This document shows positions 17,019 through 26,281 of a stretch of 64,000 bases of DNA, in pieces. Below the pieces are notes generated by a model that was not told the DNA's origin, searched no databases, and saw only the letters and a program-made list of their open reading frames with translations. The DNA comes from Oceanicella sp. SM1341 (GTDB taxonomy: Bacteria; Pseudomonadota; Alphaproteobacteria; Rhodobacterales; Rhodobacteraceae). Numbering within the stretch: the first letter of the stretch is position 1; each line of letters begins with the position of its first letter. A program made the position numbers and the translations under genes. The DNA lies in the NCBI RefSeq assembly GCF_003448965.1, contig NZ_QRGC01000001.1:1-64000 (forward strand), read 5' to 3'.

Positions 17019-18512
17019 TCAGAGGAAGGCCGTCTCCTCGAAGCTGCGCAGCTTGCGCGAGTGCACCCGCTCCTCGGGCGTGTCGCGCAGCAGTTCGAGC
17101 GCCCGGATGCCGATCTGCAGGTGCTGGGCCACCTGGCGCTTGTAGAACTCGGTGGCCATGCCGGGCAGTTTCAGCTCGCCGTGCAGCGGCCGGTCGGAGA
17201 TGCACAGCAGCGTGCCGTAGGGCACGCGGAAGCGGAAGCCGTTGGCCGCGATGGTGGCCGATTCCATGTCGAGCCCGATGGCCCGGCTCTGGCTCAGCCG
17301 CGCCACGGGGCCGGACTGGTCGCGCAGCTCCCAGTTGCGGTTGTCGATGGTGGCGACCGTGCCGGTGCGCATGATCTTCTTGAGGTCGTAGCCGGTGAGG
17401 CCGGTCACCTGCGCCACGGCCGTCTCGAGCGCCACCTGCACCTCGGCGAGCGCGGGGATCGGCACCCAGATCGGCAGGTCGTCGTCGAGCACGTGGTCCT
17501 CGCGCACATAGGCATGGGCGAGCACGTAATCGCCGAGCGACTGCGAGTGGCGCAGGCCGGCGCAATGGCCGAGCATCAGCCACACATGCGGGCGCAGCAC
17601 CGCCACATGGTCGGTGATGGTCTTGGCGTTCGAGGGGCCGACGCCGATGTTGATCATGGTGATGCCCGAGCCGTCGGCCCGGGTGAGGTGATAGGCCGGC
17701 ATCTGCGGCAGGCGCGGGGCGGCGAGCCCCTCGGCGCCCGCGGCGGTGGTGATGAGGTTTCCGGGCTCCACGAGGCTCTCGTAGCCGCTCGCGGGGTCGG
17801 CCACCGCGGCGCGGGAGAAGGCGAGGAACTCGTCGATGTAGAACTGGTAGTTGGTGAACAGCACGAAGTTCTGGAAATGCGTCGGGCTGGTGGCGGTGTA
17901 ATGCGCGAGCCGGGCCAGCGAATAGTCGATGCGCTGGCCGGTGAAGGGGGCGAGCGGCAGGGTGCCGGTCTCGCCGGGCTCATAGGTGCCGTTCACGATG
18001 CGGTCGTCGGTGTCGGCGAGGTCGGGCACGTCGAAGACATCGCGCAGGGGCCGGCGGATGCGCTCCTCGATCGAGCCCTCGACATGCGCGCCCTCGGGCA
18101 GGGCGAAGTGCAGCGGGATCGGGGTGCGCGAGGCGCGGATGGTCACCGGCACGCCGTGGTTGGCCATCAGCAGGCGGATCTGCGCCGTGAGGTAGTTCCC
18201 GAACAGGTCGGGCCGGGTGATGGTGGTGGTATAGACGCCGGGCGCGGTGACATGGCCATAGGCAAGGCGGCTGTCGACCTTGGCGTAAGTGTCCGTGGTG
18301 AGGGAGATTTCCGGGTAGTAGGCGCGGTAGCGGCCCTCGACGCGGCCGGTTTCCATCACGCCGGCGAAATGGCTGCGCAGGAAGCCGGTGGCCTGGTCGT
18401 AGAGGGCGCGCAGGGCGGCCACGGCCTCGGCGGCATCGGTGAAGGCCCTCGCCTCGGGCGGCTCGGGGGTAAGGAGGGCGAGCTCGCTGCGCCCGGTGCT
18501 TTCAGTCCGCAT
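17019..18512 (-). CDS. amn: AMP nucleosidase
   Basis: A 497-residue AMP nucleosidase, which cleaves AMP to adenine and ribose 5-phosphate. It has the N-terminal AMP-nucleosidase domain and a C-terminal nucleoside-phosphorylase-like catalytic domain with INIGVGPSNAKTITDH, MLGHCAGLRHSQSLGDYVLAHAY and the purine-site stretch AIGLDMESATIAANGFRFRVPYGTLLCISDRPLHGE. Start ATG 18512 has AGGAG about 5 nt upstream. The gene begins 2 nt after the stop of adenine deaminase, so the two enzymes form an AMP to adenine to hypoxanthine salvage pair. Confidence 0.95.
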   Translation of the reverse strand: MRTESTGRSELALLTPEPPEARAFTDAAEAVAALRALYDQATGFLRSHFAGVMETGRVEGRYRAYYPEISLTTDTYAKVDSRLAYGHVTAPGVYTTTITRPDLFGNYLTAQIRLLMANHGVPVTIRASRTPIPLHFALPEGAHVEGSIEERIRRPLRDVFDVPDLADTDDRIVNGTYEPGETGTLPLAPFTGQRIDYSLARLAHYTATSPTHFQNFVLFTNYQFYIDEFLAFSRAAVADPASGYESLVEPGNLITTAAGAEGLAAPRLPQMPAYHLTRADGSGITMINIGVGPSNAKTITDHVAVLRPHVWLMLGHCAGLRHSQSLGDYVLAHAYVREDHVLDDDLPIWVPIPALAEVQVALETAVAQVTGLTGYDLKKIMRTGTVATIDNRNWELRDQSGPVARLSQSRAIGLDMESATIAANGFRFRVPYGTLLCISDRPLHGELKLPGMATEFYKRQVAQHLQIGIRALELLRDTPEERVHSRKLRSFEETAFL

Positions 18513-18514
18513 TG

Positions 18515-20311
18515 TCACTCCTGCGGTTCGGGGAAGAGGCCGACCTTCTCGAAACGGGTGACGTCGATCAGCCCGAGGTCGGAGATGCGCAGCTCGGGGA
18601 TCACCACGAGCGCGAGCAGCGAGTGCTGCATGTAGGCGTTGTTGAGGCTGCAGCCGCAGGCGCGCATCGCGGCACCCATGGCCTCTGCCGCGGCGGCGAC
18701 CTCGGCGGCCGGCGCGTCGGACATGAGCCCGGCGATGGGCAGGGCGACGGAGGCGAGCTCCGCCCCCCCGCGCCACACGGTGATGCCGCCGCCCAGGCGC
18801 CGCAGGTGGTTCGCCGCCGCCGCCATGTCGGCCCGCGAGGTGCCGACCACGATCATGTGGTGGCTGTCATGTGCCACGGTGGAGGCCATGGCGCAGGGCA
18901 CGTCGTAGCCGAAGCCGGTGACGAAGGCGTTCGTGACACCCCCCGTGGCGCGGTGGCGCTCGACGAGGGCGATCTGGCAGACCGCGCCGTCGGCCTTCAT
19001 GAGGCCGCCTTCCACCGGCAGCGTGGCGGTGAGGGCCTGCGTGGGCGCCTGGTTTTCCACCACGCCGATCACCCGGGCGGTGACCTCTGCGGCGCCTTCG
19101 GGGGCGGGGATGGCGAAGTCATCGGCGGTGAGGTCGCGCTTCATGTTGACGGTGGAGCGCGACTCGGCCGGCCATCGGAAACCACCCCAGTCAGACGCGA
19201 TCGCGCCATCCTGCGCCACCACCCGCCCGCGGGCGATCACCGTCTCGACGGGCAGGGTGGCGAGGTCGGAGGTGAGGATCAGGTCGGCGCGGCGGCCCGG
19301 CGCGATGGAGCCGATCTCGCGCTCCATGCCGAAATGGGTGGCGGTGTTGATCGTGCACATCTGCAGCGCCACCATCGGGTCGGCGCCGCAGGCGACCGCG
19401 TGGCGGAAGACGCGGTTCATGTGGCCGTCGTTCACCAGCGTGCCGGAGTGACAGTCGTCGGTGCACAGGATGAAGTTGCGCGGATCGAGCCCGCGCTCGG
19501 TCACGGCGGTGATCTGGCGCTCCACGTCGTACCAGGCCGAGCCGAGGCGCAGCATGGCGCGCATGCCGAGGCGCACGCGGGCGATGGCGTCTTCCTCGCG
19601 CGTGCCCTCGTGGTCGTCGGCCGGCCCGCCCGCGGCATAGGCATGGAAGGCGGGGCCGAGATCGGGCGAGGCGTAGTGGCCGCCGACCGTCTTGCCGGCG
19701 GCTTGTGTCGCGGCGATCTCGGCGAGCATCTTCGGGTCTGCGTTGATCACGCCGGGGAAGTTCATCATCTCGCCCAGGCCGACGATGTTGGGCCAGGTCA
19801 TCGCCTCGGCCACGTCCTCGGGGGTGATCTCGCGGCCCGTGGTCTCCAGCCCCGGGGCGGAGGGGGCACAGGACGGCATCTGCACGAAGACGTTCACCGG
19901 CTGCTCCAGCGCCTCGTCATGCATCAGCCGCACGCCCTCGAGCCCGAGCACGTTCGCCACCTCATGCGGGTCGACGAACATGCTCGTGGTGCCATGCGGC
20001 ACCACGGCGCGGGCGAACTGGGTGACCGTGAGCATGCCGCTCTCGATGTGCATGTGCGCGTCGCACAGGCCGGGCAGGGCGATGCGCCCCCCGGCCTCGA
20101 TCACCTCCGTCCCCTCGCCGATGCAATGCGACGCATCCGGCCCGCAATAGGCGAAGCGGCCGGCGGCGATGGCGATATCGGTGTGGGGGATGAGCTCGCG
20201 GCTCTGCACATTCGCCCAGGTGGCGCCGCGGATGACCATGTCGGCGGGGGCGCGCCCGGCGGCGACGGCGATCAGCCGCGCGGCACTCTCGGGCCAGCTG
20301 GAAAAACTCAT
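18515..20311 (-). CDS. ade: Adenine deaminase
   Basis: A 598-residue amidohydrolase that converts adenine to hypoxanthine and ammonia. Metal-binding motifs are GLCDAHMHIESGML (HxH) and HEV in FVDPHEVANVLG. Active-site segments are GLGEMMNFPGVI, GHYASPDL and CTDDCHSGTLVNDGHMN. The C-terminal ade-specific domain has HDSHHMIVVGTS. I set the start at the ATG at 20311: AAGGAGG lies 9 nt upstream, whereas the earlier in-frame ATG directly abuts it. It is co-transcribed with amn, 2 nt downstream. Confidence 0.95.
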   Translation of the reverse strand: MSFSSWPESAARLIAVAAGRAPADMVIRGATWANVQSRELIPHTDIAIAAGRFAYCGPDASHCIGEGTEVIEAGGRIALPGLCDAHMHIESGMLTVTQFARAVVPHGTTSMFVDPHEVANVLGLEGVRLMHDEALEQPVNVFVQMPSCAPSAPGLETTGREITPEDVAEAMTWPNIVGLGEMMNFPGVINADPKMLAEIAATQAAGKTVGGHYASPDLGPAFHAYAAGGPADDHEGTREEDAIARVRLGMRAMLRLGSAWYDVERQITAVTERGLDPRNFILCTDDCHSGTLVNDGHMNRVFRHAVACGADPMVALQMCTINTATHFGMEREIGSIAPGRRADLILTSDLATLPVETVIARGRVVAQDGAIASDWGGFRWPAESRSTVNMKRDLTADDFAIPAPEGAAEVTARVIGVVENQAPTQALTATLPVEGGLMKADGAVCQIALVERHRATGGVTNAFVTGFGYDVPCAMASTVAHDSHHMIVVGTSRADMAAAANHLRRLGGGITVWRGGAELASVALPIAGLMSDAPAAEVAAAAEAMGAAMRACGCSLNNAYMQHSLLALVVIPELRISDLGLIDVTRFEKVGLFPEPQE

Positions 20312-20744
20312 GCGCAACATCCTCCTTCGGAGCGGTTGCAACCCCTTATCGGCCGGTTTCGTGGCGGGATCAAGACAGGGCAGCCTGCGCTGACGCAGGG
20401 ACAGGGCGCGGGCGCGACCGCGACCGGGCGGGGCGCCGGGAGCATCGGCAGCCGGGTCGTGCCTTCGCCCGGCAGGGCGGGGTGCGGCGGACATCTGGTC
20501 GGTGCGTGCTGGCGGGCTGGCCTTTCCGGGGCATGCGGGTCCGCCGATTCCGGATCCGATCCGGGGGCGGCGGGGCGGTGATGCCGCATCCGGCCCGGCT
20601 GCGGAGAGGGCGGCGCTGCAGGATCCGGACCGGCCGCGCGCGGGGAGCCGGGGGGGCGCAGCCGTGGCTGGCCGGGGCGGGAATGCGGGCCGGATGGTCT
20701 CGGCGCGACGCGGCCCGAACGCAAGCGCCGGCCTCGGCGCAGGG
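20312..20744. other. Intergenic region upstream of ade, nothing gene-like seen
   Basis: About 430 bp of very GC-rich sequence between the ade start and the stop of the UDP-glucuronate epimerase gene. It should hold the ade-amn promoter, but I cannot assign one. No ORF here has homologue-like composition or a ribosome binding site. Confidence 0.6.
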
Positions 20745-21743
20745 CTACACCCCGTGGTAGTCCCGGTACCAGTCCACGAAGCGGCGCACGCCTTCGTCCA
20801 CCGTGGTCTGCGGCCGGTAGCCGGTGAGGCGCTGCAGCAGCGCGGTGTCGGCCCAGGTGGCCGGCACGTCGCCCTTCTGCATGTCCATCATGTTGCGGGT
20901 CACCGGCACGCCGAGTGCGTCCTCGATCGCGTCGATGAACCCGGTGAGCTGCACCGGCGCGCCGTTGCCGATGTTCACCAGCCGCCAGGGCGCCACGGGC
21001 GAGAGCGTGTCGCCCTCCACCGGCTCCTCGCCCGGGGCGGTGTCGATCAGCAGGCGGATGGCGCGCACCAGGTCGTCGACATAGGTGAAGTCGCGCTTCA
21101 TGTCGCCGTGGTTGTAGACATCGATCGGCCGGCCCTCGAGCGTGGCGGAGACGAACTTGTAGAGCGCCATGTCCGGCCGCCCCCAGGGCCCGTAGACGGT
21201 GAAGAAGCGGAACATCGTGGTGGGGATCTTCCACAGATGCGCATAGGCGTGGCCCATCAGCTCCGTCGCCCGCTTGGTGGCGGCGTAGATGGTGAGCGGG
21301 TGCTCGGCCCGGTCGCCCTCCTCGAAGGGCATCTTCTCGTTCGCGCCATAGGCCGAGGAGGTGGAGGCCATCAGCAGGTGGCGCACCGCGTGCTCGCGCG
21401 CGATCTCCATCACGTTGAAGGTGCCGGTCACGTTGGCGTCGACATAGGCGCGCGGGTTCTCCAGCGAATAGCGCACCCCGGCCTGGGCGGCGAGATGCAC
21501 GATCACGTCCGGCCGGGCGGTATCGGCGATCTCGCGCAGCCGGGCGGCGTCCTCCAGCATCACCTCATGGGCGGTGAACCCGGGGCTCTGGAGCAGAACC
21601 TGGTGCCGCCGGCGCTTCAGCGACACGTCGTAGTAATCGGTCATCCCGTCGATGCCGGTGACATGGTGACCCTCCGCGATCAGGAGCCGCGCGAGGTGGA
21701 AGCCGATGAAGCCGGCCGTGCCGGTGACGAGAAACGAGGTCAT
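20745..21743 (-). CDS. UDP-glucuronate 4-epimerase family NAD-dependent epimerase
   Basis: A 332-residue extended SDR enzyme. It has the NAD motif [15 protein letters not shown], the active-site Ser/Tyr/Lys ([16 protein letters not shown] and YAATKRATE) and family-specific stretches [41 protein letters not shown] and [14 protein letters not shown]. These match the UDP-glucuronate 4-epimerase group (LspL/CapI), which makes UDP-galacturonate for surface polysaccharides. Start MTSFLVTG at 21743; a longer frame upstream lacks support. No polysaccharide genes adjoin it, so the product's destination is open. Confidence 0.9.
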   Translation of the reverse strand: MTSFLVTGTAGFIGFHLARLLIAEGHHVTGIDGMTDYYDVSLKRRRHQVLLQSPGFTAHEVMLEDAARLREIADTARPDVIVHLAAQAGVRYSLENPRAYVDANVTGTFNVMEIAREHAVRHLLMASTSSAYGANEKMPFEEGDRAEHPLTIYAATKRATELMGHAYAHLWKIPTTMFRFFTVYGPWGRPDMALYKFVSATLEGRPIDVYNHGDMKRDFTYVDDLVRAIRLLIDTAPGEEPVEGDTLSPVAPWRLVNIGNGAPVQLTGFIDAIEDALGVPVTRNMMDMQKGDVPATWADTALLQRLTGYRPQTTVDEGVRRFVDWYRDYHGV

Positions 21744-22252
21744 GCCCGGAGTGATAGGCCCTGGCGCCGGTACTGGCAATCTCCCTGAGCGCCTGCCCGG
21801 GCGCAGAGGGCCGGTGAGCGATACGATCACGGCTGGGTGAGACCCCGGCAGGCCCGGGGGCGGAGGCAGGCGTGGCGCCTGCCTCGTCGGGCAGGCCCGC
21901 CCGGCCGGGCGCGGAGCCCATGAGGAGCTGCGCGCGGTGCCTTGCTGTCGCGTCAGAGAGGCTCAGGGGCGCGAAGCGTCCTGCGGTCGTGTCCGTTCGC
22001 GGCGGTGCGCCGAAGCTCCGGAGTGTCGCAGAGCGCTGCTGCCATGCGGCCGGAAAACCCTCCGGCGTCCCGGCTTCGCCGGGGCTCCCGCACCGGCGAG
22101 GAGCCCCGGGCAGGATCGCAGCCGGCCTTCGGGGCAGGGCGCGCCGCGCATCAGGCGGGGCGCTCTCCCGTGCCGGGCGGCCCGGAACGGGCCCGGCGGC
22201 CGAGGGGGCTCGATGCCCCCGAGGCCGCCACCCCCCGCGGTGTCGCCGGGGA
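21744..22252. other. Intergenic region with two hairpins
   Basis: A GC-rich 509-bp gap between two minus-strand genes. It carries a perfect 10-bp stem with a 3-nt loop (21863-21885), about 120 nt upstream of the epimerase start. It also carries the terminator hairpin of the downstream-facing msrC-like gene (22195-22229, listed separately). I see no credible ORF. Confidence 0.6.
22195..22229 (-). terminator. Terminator hairpin after the methionine sulfoxide reductase gene
   Basis: GGCGGCC and GGCCGCC outer arms and GGGGGC/GCCCCC inner arms are separated by a tandem GA/GA mismatch, with loop TCGAT. It starts 23 nt past the minus-strand stop. Read on the minus strand, its core is GGGGGCATCGAGCCCCC, identical to the terminator core at 14594-14610. 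Confidence 0.65.
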
Positions 22253-22708
22253 TCAGGCGCGGGCGAAGACCTCGGTCATCAGCGCTTCCAGCGCCGCCTG
22301 GTCCTGCGCGTCGAAGGCCGCGGGTGTGTCGCTGTCGATGTCGAGCACGCCGAGCAGGCTGCCATCGGCCCGGCGCACCGGCACCACGATCTCCGAGCGG
22401 GTGGAGGAGGCGCAGGCGATATGGCCGGGGAAGGCGTCCACGTCCGGCACCAGCTGGGTCTCGCCGCTGCGCGCCGCCGCCCCGCACACCCCGCGCGAGA
22501 ACGGGATCACCAGGCAGCCGTGCCCGCCCTGGTAGGGCCCGATCTTCAGCACCTCCGGCCCGGTGACCCGGTAGAAGCCGGTCCAGTCGAAATGCGCGAA
22601 ACTGTGGTGCAGCTCGCAGGCCACGGTGGCCATCAGTGCCACCTCGTCGGCCTCGCCCTCGGTGAGCGAGAGGATGCGCGCGCGCACCTCGGCATATCTG
22701 TCGGACAT
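22253..22708 (-). CDS. msrC: Free methionine-(R)-sulfoxide reductase (GAF domain, MsrC/YebR type)
   Basis: A 151-residue single GAF-domain protein. It contains the three catalytic cysteines of the fRMsr family, Cys65 (GGHGCLVIPF), Cys75 (SRGVCGAAA) and Cys99 (PGHIACASSTRSEIVVP). Their 10- and 24-residue spacing is the same as in E. coli MsrC (84/94/118). It should reduce free methionine-R-sulfoxide in the cytoplasm. The start at 22708 follows GGGAGG by 5 nt, and the longer reading frame upstream is not supported. It is probably monocistronic, given the terminator downstream and a large upstream gap. Confidence 0.92.
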   Translation of the reverse strand: MSDRYAEVRARILSLTEGEADEVALMATVACELHHSFAHFDWTGFYRVTGPEVLKIGPYQGGHGCLVIPFSRGVCGAAARSGETQLVPDVDAFPGHIACASSTRSEIVVPVRRADGSLLGVLDIDSDTPAAFDAQDQAALEALMTEVFARA

Positions 22709-23118
22709 CGGGGCCTCCCGGCGATCACCGCCCGGCGGCCGCCTGGCCCCGGTGCGCTCCCGCAAATGGCGCGCCGGCGCCTGCGGGTCAAGAGCCGAGG
22801 GGGTCTGTCTGCCGTGCGGCAGGCCCGCGTCCGCCGCCGGCCGCTCCCGGCGCGCGGCCGCAACGGGGGCGGCGGAGGGTCGGAACGGGTGCGGGAGGAG
22901 GGCGCAGGATGCCGGCCCGAGGGCAAGCGGCGGCGCCTTTGCCGCAGGCTGCGCGACGGCGGTGCCGGGCCCGCGTCCTCGCAAGGGCCGGGCGCGCGCC
23001 GAGATGCCGCCCGGCCGGACCGGCCGGCAGGCGCGACGGGCGATGGCTGCACCCGCGCGGCGCGCCGTGGGCCCCGTGATCCTGCGGTCCCCGGCGGCCG
23101 CGCCCGGCGCGCCCCCGC
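22709..23118. other. Intergenic region, no gene seen
   Basis: A 410-bp GC-rich gap between msrC and the pepN stop. It contains a small perfect inverted repeat (CTGCCG-TG-CGGCAG at 22809-22822) and the likely msrC promoter, which I cannot place. The ORFs here are low-complexity Arg/Pro/Ala-rich shadows. Confidence 0.6.
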
Positions 23119-25698
23119 TCAGCTGCCGAGGATGCGCTCCACGATCTCGCGGGTGTTCTTCGACAGCGTCGGCACGGCGGCCATGCGCTCCAGCTCGGCG
23201 CGGATCAGCGCCTGCCGGCCGGGCTCGTAGCGCGCCCAGGTCTCGAAGCAGCCGGCCATGCGGGCGGTGGTCTGCGGGTTGATCGGATCGAGCTTCAGCA
23301 ACCAGTCGGCCACGAAGCGGTAGCCGGCCCCGTCGGCGCGGTGGAAGGCGGTGGGGTTGGCGGCGAAACCGCCGATCAGGGCGCGGAAGCGGTTGGGGTT
23401 CTTCCACTCGAAATCCCCGTGCCCGGCAAGCTGCTGCACCCGCTCCAGCGCCACGCCTGAGGGTGAGGTCATCGCCTGCAGGGTGAACCACTTGTCGATC
23501 ACCAGCCGGTCGGCCTGCCAGCGGTCGTAGAAGGTGGCGAGCGCGGCGGTGGCCGAGGGCGCGTCCTCGCGCACCAGCAGGCCCAGGGCGCTCAGGCTCT
23601 CGGTCATGTTGGTCGCGGCCCCGAACAGCGTGCCGGCGGCGATGCCGCGCGGATCGAGCCGGGTGATGTAGCCCAGCGCGGTGGCGCGCAGGGCGCGGCG
23701 CGCGGCGTCGCCCGCCTCCGGCGAATAGGCGCCCGGCGTCTCGTAGCGGGCGTAGAGATCGGCGAAGACGTCCGCGCCGCCCTGCGCCACCGCGGTGGCA
23801 AGCTCGGTGAGCGCGCGCTCGATCGCGTCGGGGTCGGCCTGCGTGCCGCGCTGGTAGCTCTCCTGGGCCAGCGCCTCGCGCGAGGGCAGGGTGAGGGCGA
23901 GGGCGCGGAACGCGGGGTCTAGCGAGCCGTCCGCCGCGAGCGCCACGAGGGCCGAGACGAGGCCCTCGTCGGCCGACAGCTCCGGGTCCGCCGCCATGGC
24001 GAGTGCCGTGTCGGTGGCGAGCGTGCGCGCCGCCTCCCAGCGGTTGAACGGGTCGGAGTCATGCGCGATGAGGAAGGCGCGTTCCTGAGGGCTGCGCGCC
24101 ATCTCCAGGATCACCGGCGCCGAGAAGCCGCGCAGCAGCGAGACCACCGGCTGCTCCGGCATCTCGAAGGTGAACACCTGTTCCGCCTGCGTGAGCTCGA
24201 GCACCTGCGCCGGTGCCGCGTCCGAGCCGTCGGGCGCGAGGAAGCCGGTGGCGACCGGGATCACCATCGGGGCCTTCTGCGGCTGGCCGGGGGTGGGCGG
24301 CACCTCCTGTGACAGGGTGAGGGTGAGCACGCCCTCCGCCCAGTCGGTGCGGGCGCGCAGGCGCGGCGTGCCGGCCTGGGAATACCACAGGGCGAACTGC
24401 GCGAGGTCGCGGCCCGTCGCGTCCTCGAACACCTTCAGCCAGTCCTCGATGGTGCAGGCCTGGCCGTCATGCCGCTCGAAGTAGAGGTCGAGCGCCTGGC
24501 GGTAGAGCGCATCGCCCACCAGCAGGCGGAGCATGCGGATCACCTCCGCGCCCTTCTCGTAGACCGTGGCGGTGTAGAAATTGTTGATCTCGACGTATTC
24601 CGTGGGCCGCACCGGGTGGGCGAGCGGCCCCGCATCCTCGCGGAACTGGCGCGCGCGCAGCATCAGCACGTCGGCGATGCGCTTCACCGGCTCCGAGCGC
24701 TGGTCGGCGCTGAAGCACTGGTCGCGGAACACGGTGAGGCCTTCCTTGAGGCAGAGCTGGAACCAGTCGCGGCAGGTGATGCGGTTGCCGGTCCAGTTGT
24801 GGAAATACTCGTGGGCGATGATGCCCTCGATCAGCTCGTAGTCGCGGTCGGTCGCGGTGTCGGGGCTGGCGAGCACGTATTTGGAGTTGAAGATGTTCAG
24901 CCCCTTGTTCTCCATCGCGCCCATGTTGAAATCGTCCACCGCCACGATCATGAACAGGTCGAGGTCGTATTCGCGGCCATAGGCGCGCTCGTCCCATTCC
25001 ATCGAGCGCTTGAGCGCGTCCATCGCGTAGGCGCAGCGGTCCTCGTCGCCGGGGCGCACGTAGATCTTCAGCGCCACCTCGCGGCCCGAGGCGGTGGTGA
25101 AACTGTCATCATGCGAGATGAGGTCGCCCGCCACGAGGGCGAAGAGATAGGAGGGCTTCGGCCAGGGGTCTTCCCACTCGGCCCAGCCCTCGCCCGCGCC
25201 CACGGGATTGCCATTGGAGAGCTTCACCCGCTGCGGCCCCTCGATGCGCACGCGGAAGCGGGCCATCACGTCCGGCCGGTCGGGGTAGTAGGTGATCTTG
25301 CGGAAGCCCTGGGCCTCGCACTGGGTGCAGTACATGCCGTTCGACATGTAGAGCCCGTCGAGCGAGGTGTTCTCGGCCGGGTCGATCTCGGTCACCGCCT
25401 CCCAGGTGAAGCCCTCGGCCGGCAGGGCGGCGGCGGGGAGCGACAGGCCCTCGGTCGTCACATCGGGCTGCACGGGCGCGCCGTCGATGCTCGCGGAGAC
25501 CAGCTCGAGGTGTTCGCCGTCGAGCCACAGGCCCTGGCCGGGGGCCGCGGCGGGGTTGGGCCGGAAGCGGATGCGCGCGGTCACCCGCGTGGCATGGGGG
25601 TCGAGCGCGAAGGTCAGCTCCACCGTTTCCACGTTCCACGGCGCGGGCGCGTAATCGGTGAGGCGCACAGCCCCGTGCATCGCATCTCTCATGGCCAT
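23119..25698 (-). CDS. pepN: Aminopeptidase N (M1 family)
   Basis: An 859-residue zinc aminopeptidase of the proteobacterial PepN type. The exopeptidase motif GAMENKGLNIFNSKYVL (about residue 260) and the zinc site HEYFHNWTGNRITCRDWFQLCLKEG (HExxH at about 296-300, Glu 18 residues on) are intact. The family-specific N-terminal YCTQCEAQGFRKITYYPDRPDV is present, and the C-terminal superhelical domain reaches the usual end. It removes N-terminal residues from peptides in the cytoplasm. Start ATG 25698 has GAGGAG about 4 nt upstream. Confidence 0.96.
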   Translation of the reverse strand: MAMRDAMHGAVRLTDYAPAPWNVETVELTFALDPHATRVTARIRFRPNPAAAPGQGLWLDGEHLELVSASIDGAPVQPDVTTEGLSLPAAALPAEGFTWEAVTEIDPAENTSLDGLYMSNGMYCTQCEAQGFRKITYYPDRPDVMARFRVRIEGPQRVKLSNGNPVGAGEGWAEWEDPWPKPSYLFALVAGDLISHDDSFTTASGREVALKIYVRPGDEDRCAYAMDALKRSMEWDERAYGREYDLDLFMIVAVDDFNMGAMENKGLNIFNSKYVLASPDTATDRDYELIEGIIAHEYFHNWTGNRITCRDWFQLCLKEGLTVFRDQCFSADQRSEPVKRIADVLMLRARQFREDAGPLAHPVRPTEYVEINNFYTATVYEKGAEVIRMLRLLVGDALYRQALDLYFERHDGQACTIEDWLKVFEDATGRDLAQFALWYSQAGTPRLRARTDWAEGVLTLTLSQEVPPTPGQPQKAPMVIPVATGFLAPDGSDAAPAQVLELTQAEQVFTFEMPEQPVVSLLRGFSAPVILEMARSPQERAFLIAHDSDPFNRWEAARTLATDTALAMAADPELSADEGLVSALVALAADGSLDPAFRALALTLPSREALAQESYQRGTQADPDAIERALTELATAVAQGGADVFADLYARYETPGAYSPEAGDAARRALRATALGYITRLDPRGIAAGTLFGAATNMTESLSALGLLVREDAPSATAALATFYDRWQADRLVIDKWFTLQAMTSPSGVALERVQQLAGHGDFEWKNPNRFRALIGGFAANPTAFHRADGAGYRFVADWLLKLDPINPQTTARMAGCFETWARYEPGRQALIRAELERMAAVPTLSKNTREIVERILGS

Positions 25699-25846
25699 CG
25701 CTCTCCTCGTCCGGGCGTGTCCCGGCCTCCGTCGATTGCGGGGCGGGAATGTGAACCTTTGCGGTGATCGGGACGTTAGCCCTGATGAGAGGGGCCTTCA
25801 ACCGCCGGAGGGCCCCTGAACAGCAACACACCGAAAGGAAGAGGAA

Positions 25847-26044
25847 ATGAGCGCCCCCGACACGAACCTCGAGCGGCAGAAGAAACAGCACCGCTGGCCG
25901 CTGATCGGCATGGCCCTCGCCGTCCTGGTGGGTGTGGGGCTCATCGTGGTGTGGTTCTTCGAGTTGTCCTACAAGGGCAACGAGCCTGGAGAACCCGCCG
26001 GCGTGACCGCCCCGCAGGCCGAGCCGCCCGCCACGACCCAGTGA
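25847..26044 (+). CDS. Small single-pass membrane protein (65 aa)
   Basis: A 65-residue protein with a charged N-terminus (LERQKKQHRW), one membrane helix (residues 18-38, PLIGMALAVLVGVGLIVVWFF) and a Pro/Ala/Thr-rich periplasmic tail. The topology is N-in. GGAAGAGGAA precedes its ATG closely, so translation is plausible. Its function is unknown. It is divergent from pepN and lies just upstream of the repeat and operator region of malate synthase. Confidence 0.75.
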   Translation: MSAPDTNLERQKKQHRWPLIGMALAVLVGVGLIVVWFFELSYKGNEPGEPAGVTAPQAEPPATTQ

Positions 26045-26117
26045 TCTGCCGGGCCAGCGCCCGCCGGGCCAGCGCCCGCCGGGCCAGTGACCTGCCGGGC
26101 CAGTGCCCGCCGGGCCA
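26042..26117. repeat. Five tandem 15-16 bp repeats before malate synthase
   Basis: Five near-identical units ending in GCCGGGCCAG follow one another from the stop of the small membrane protein. Variation is limited to the first few bases of each unit (TGATCT, CGCCC, CGCCC, TGACCT, TGCCC). A sixth partial unit and a GGCCGGC hairpin (26141-26159) follow. Confidence 0.85.
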
Positions 26118-26158
26118 GTGATCCGCAGAGGATGTGAACCGCCGGCCCCTGCGGCCGG

Positions 26159-26216
26159 CGTTTCCGACAGGTGGAAACGCCATCCATGACCGCTTTACGT
26201 TTCCGATCGGAAACGT
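26159..26216. promoter_or_regulatory. GTTTCC/GGAAAC palindromes upstream of malate synthase
   Basis: Two sites share the arms CGTTTCC and GGAAACG. The first is at 26159-26179 with a 7-bp spacer. The second is the perfect 18-bp palindrome CGTTTCCGATCGGAAACG at 26198-26215. A lone GGAAAC half-site lies at 26230-26235. They sit 66-123 nt upstream of the glcB ATG and look like a pair of operators for one dimeric regulator, whose identity is unknown. Confidence 0.65.
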
Positions 26217-26281
26217 CATCTCTTGCCGCGGAAACAGAGTTACCCTGTCCCGGAACGAGACACTTCATGGAGGCTGCGCCG

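Noticed and set aside
21744-23118. Degraded genes in the gaps around msrC
   Set aside because: Frames are only GC-driven Arg/Pro/Ala stretches. No motif or broken homologue was recognised.
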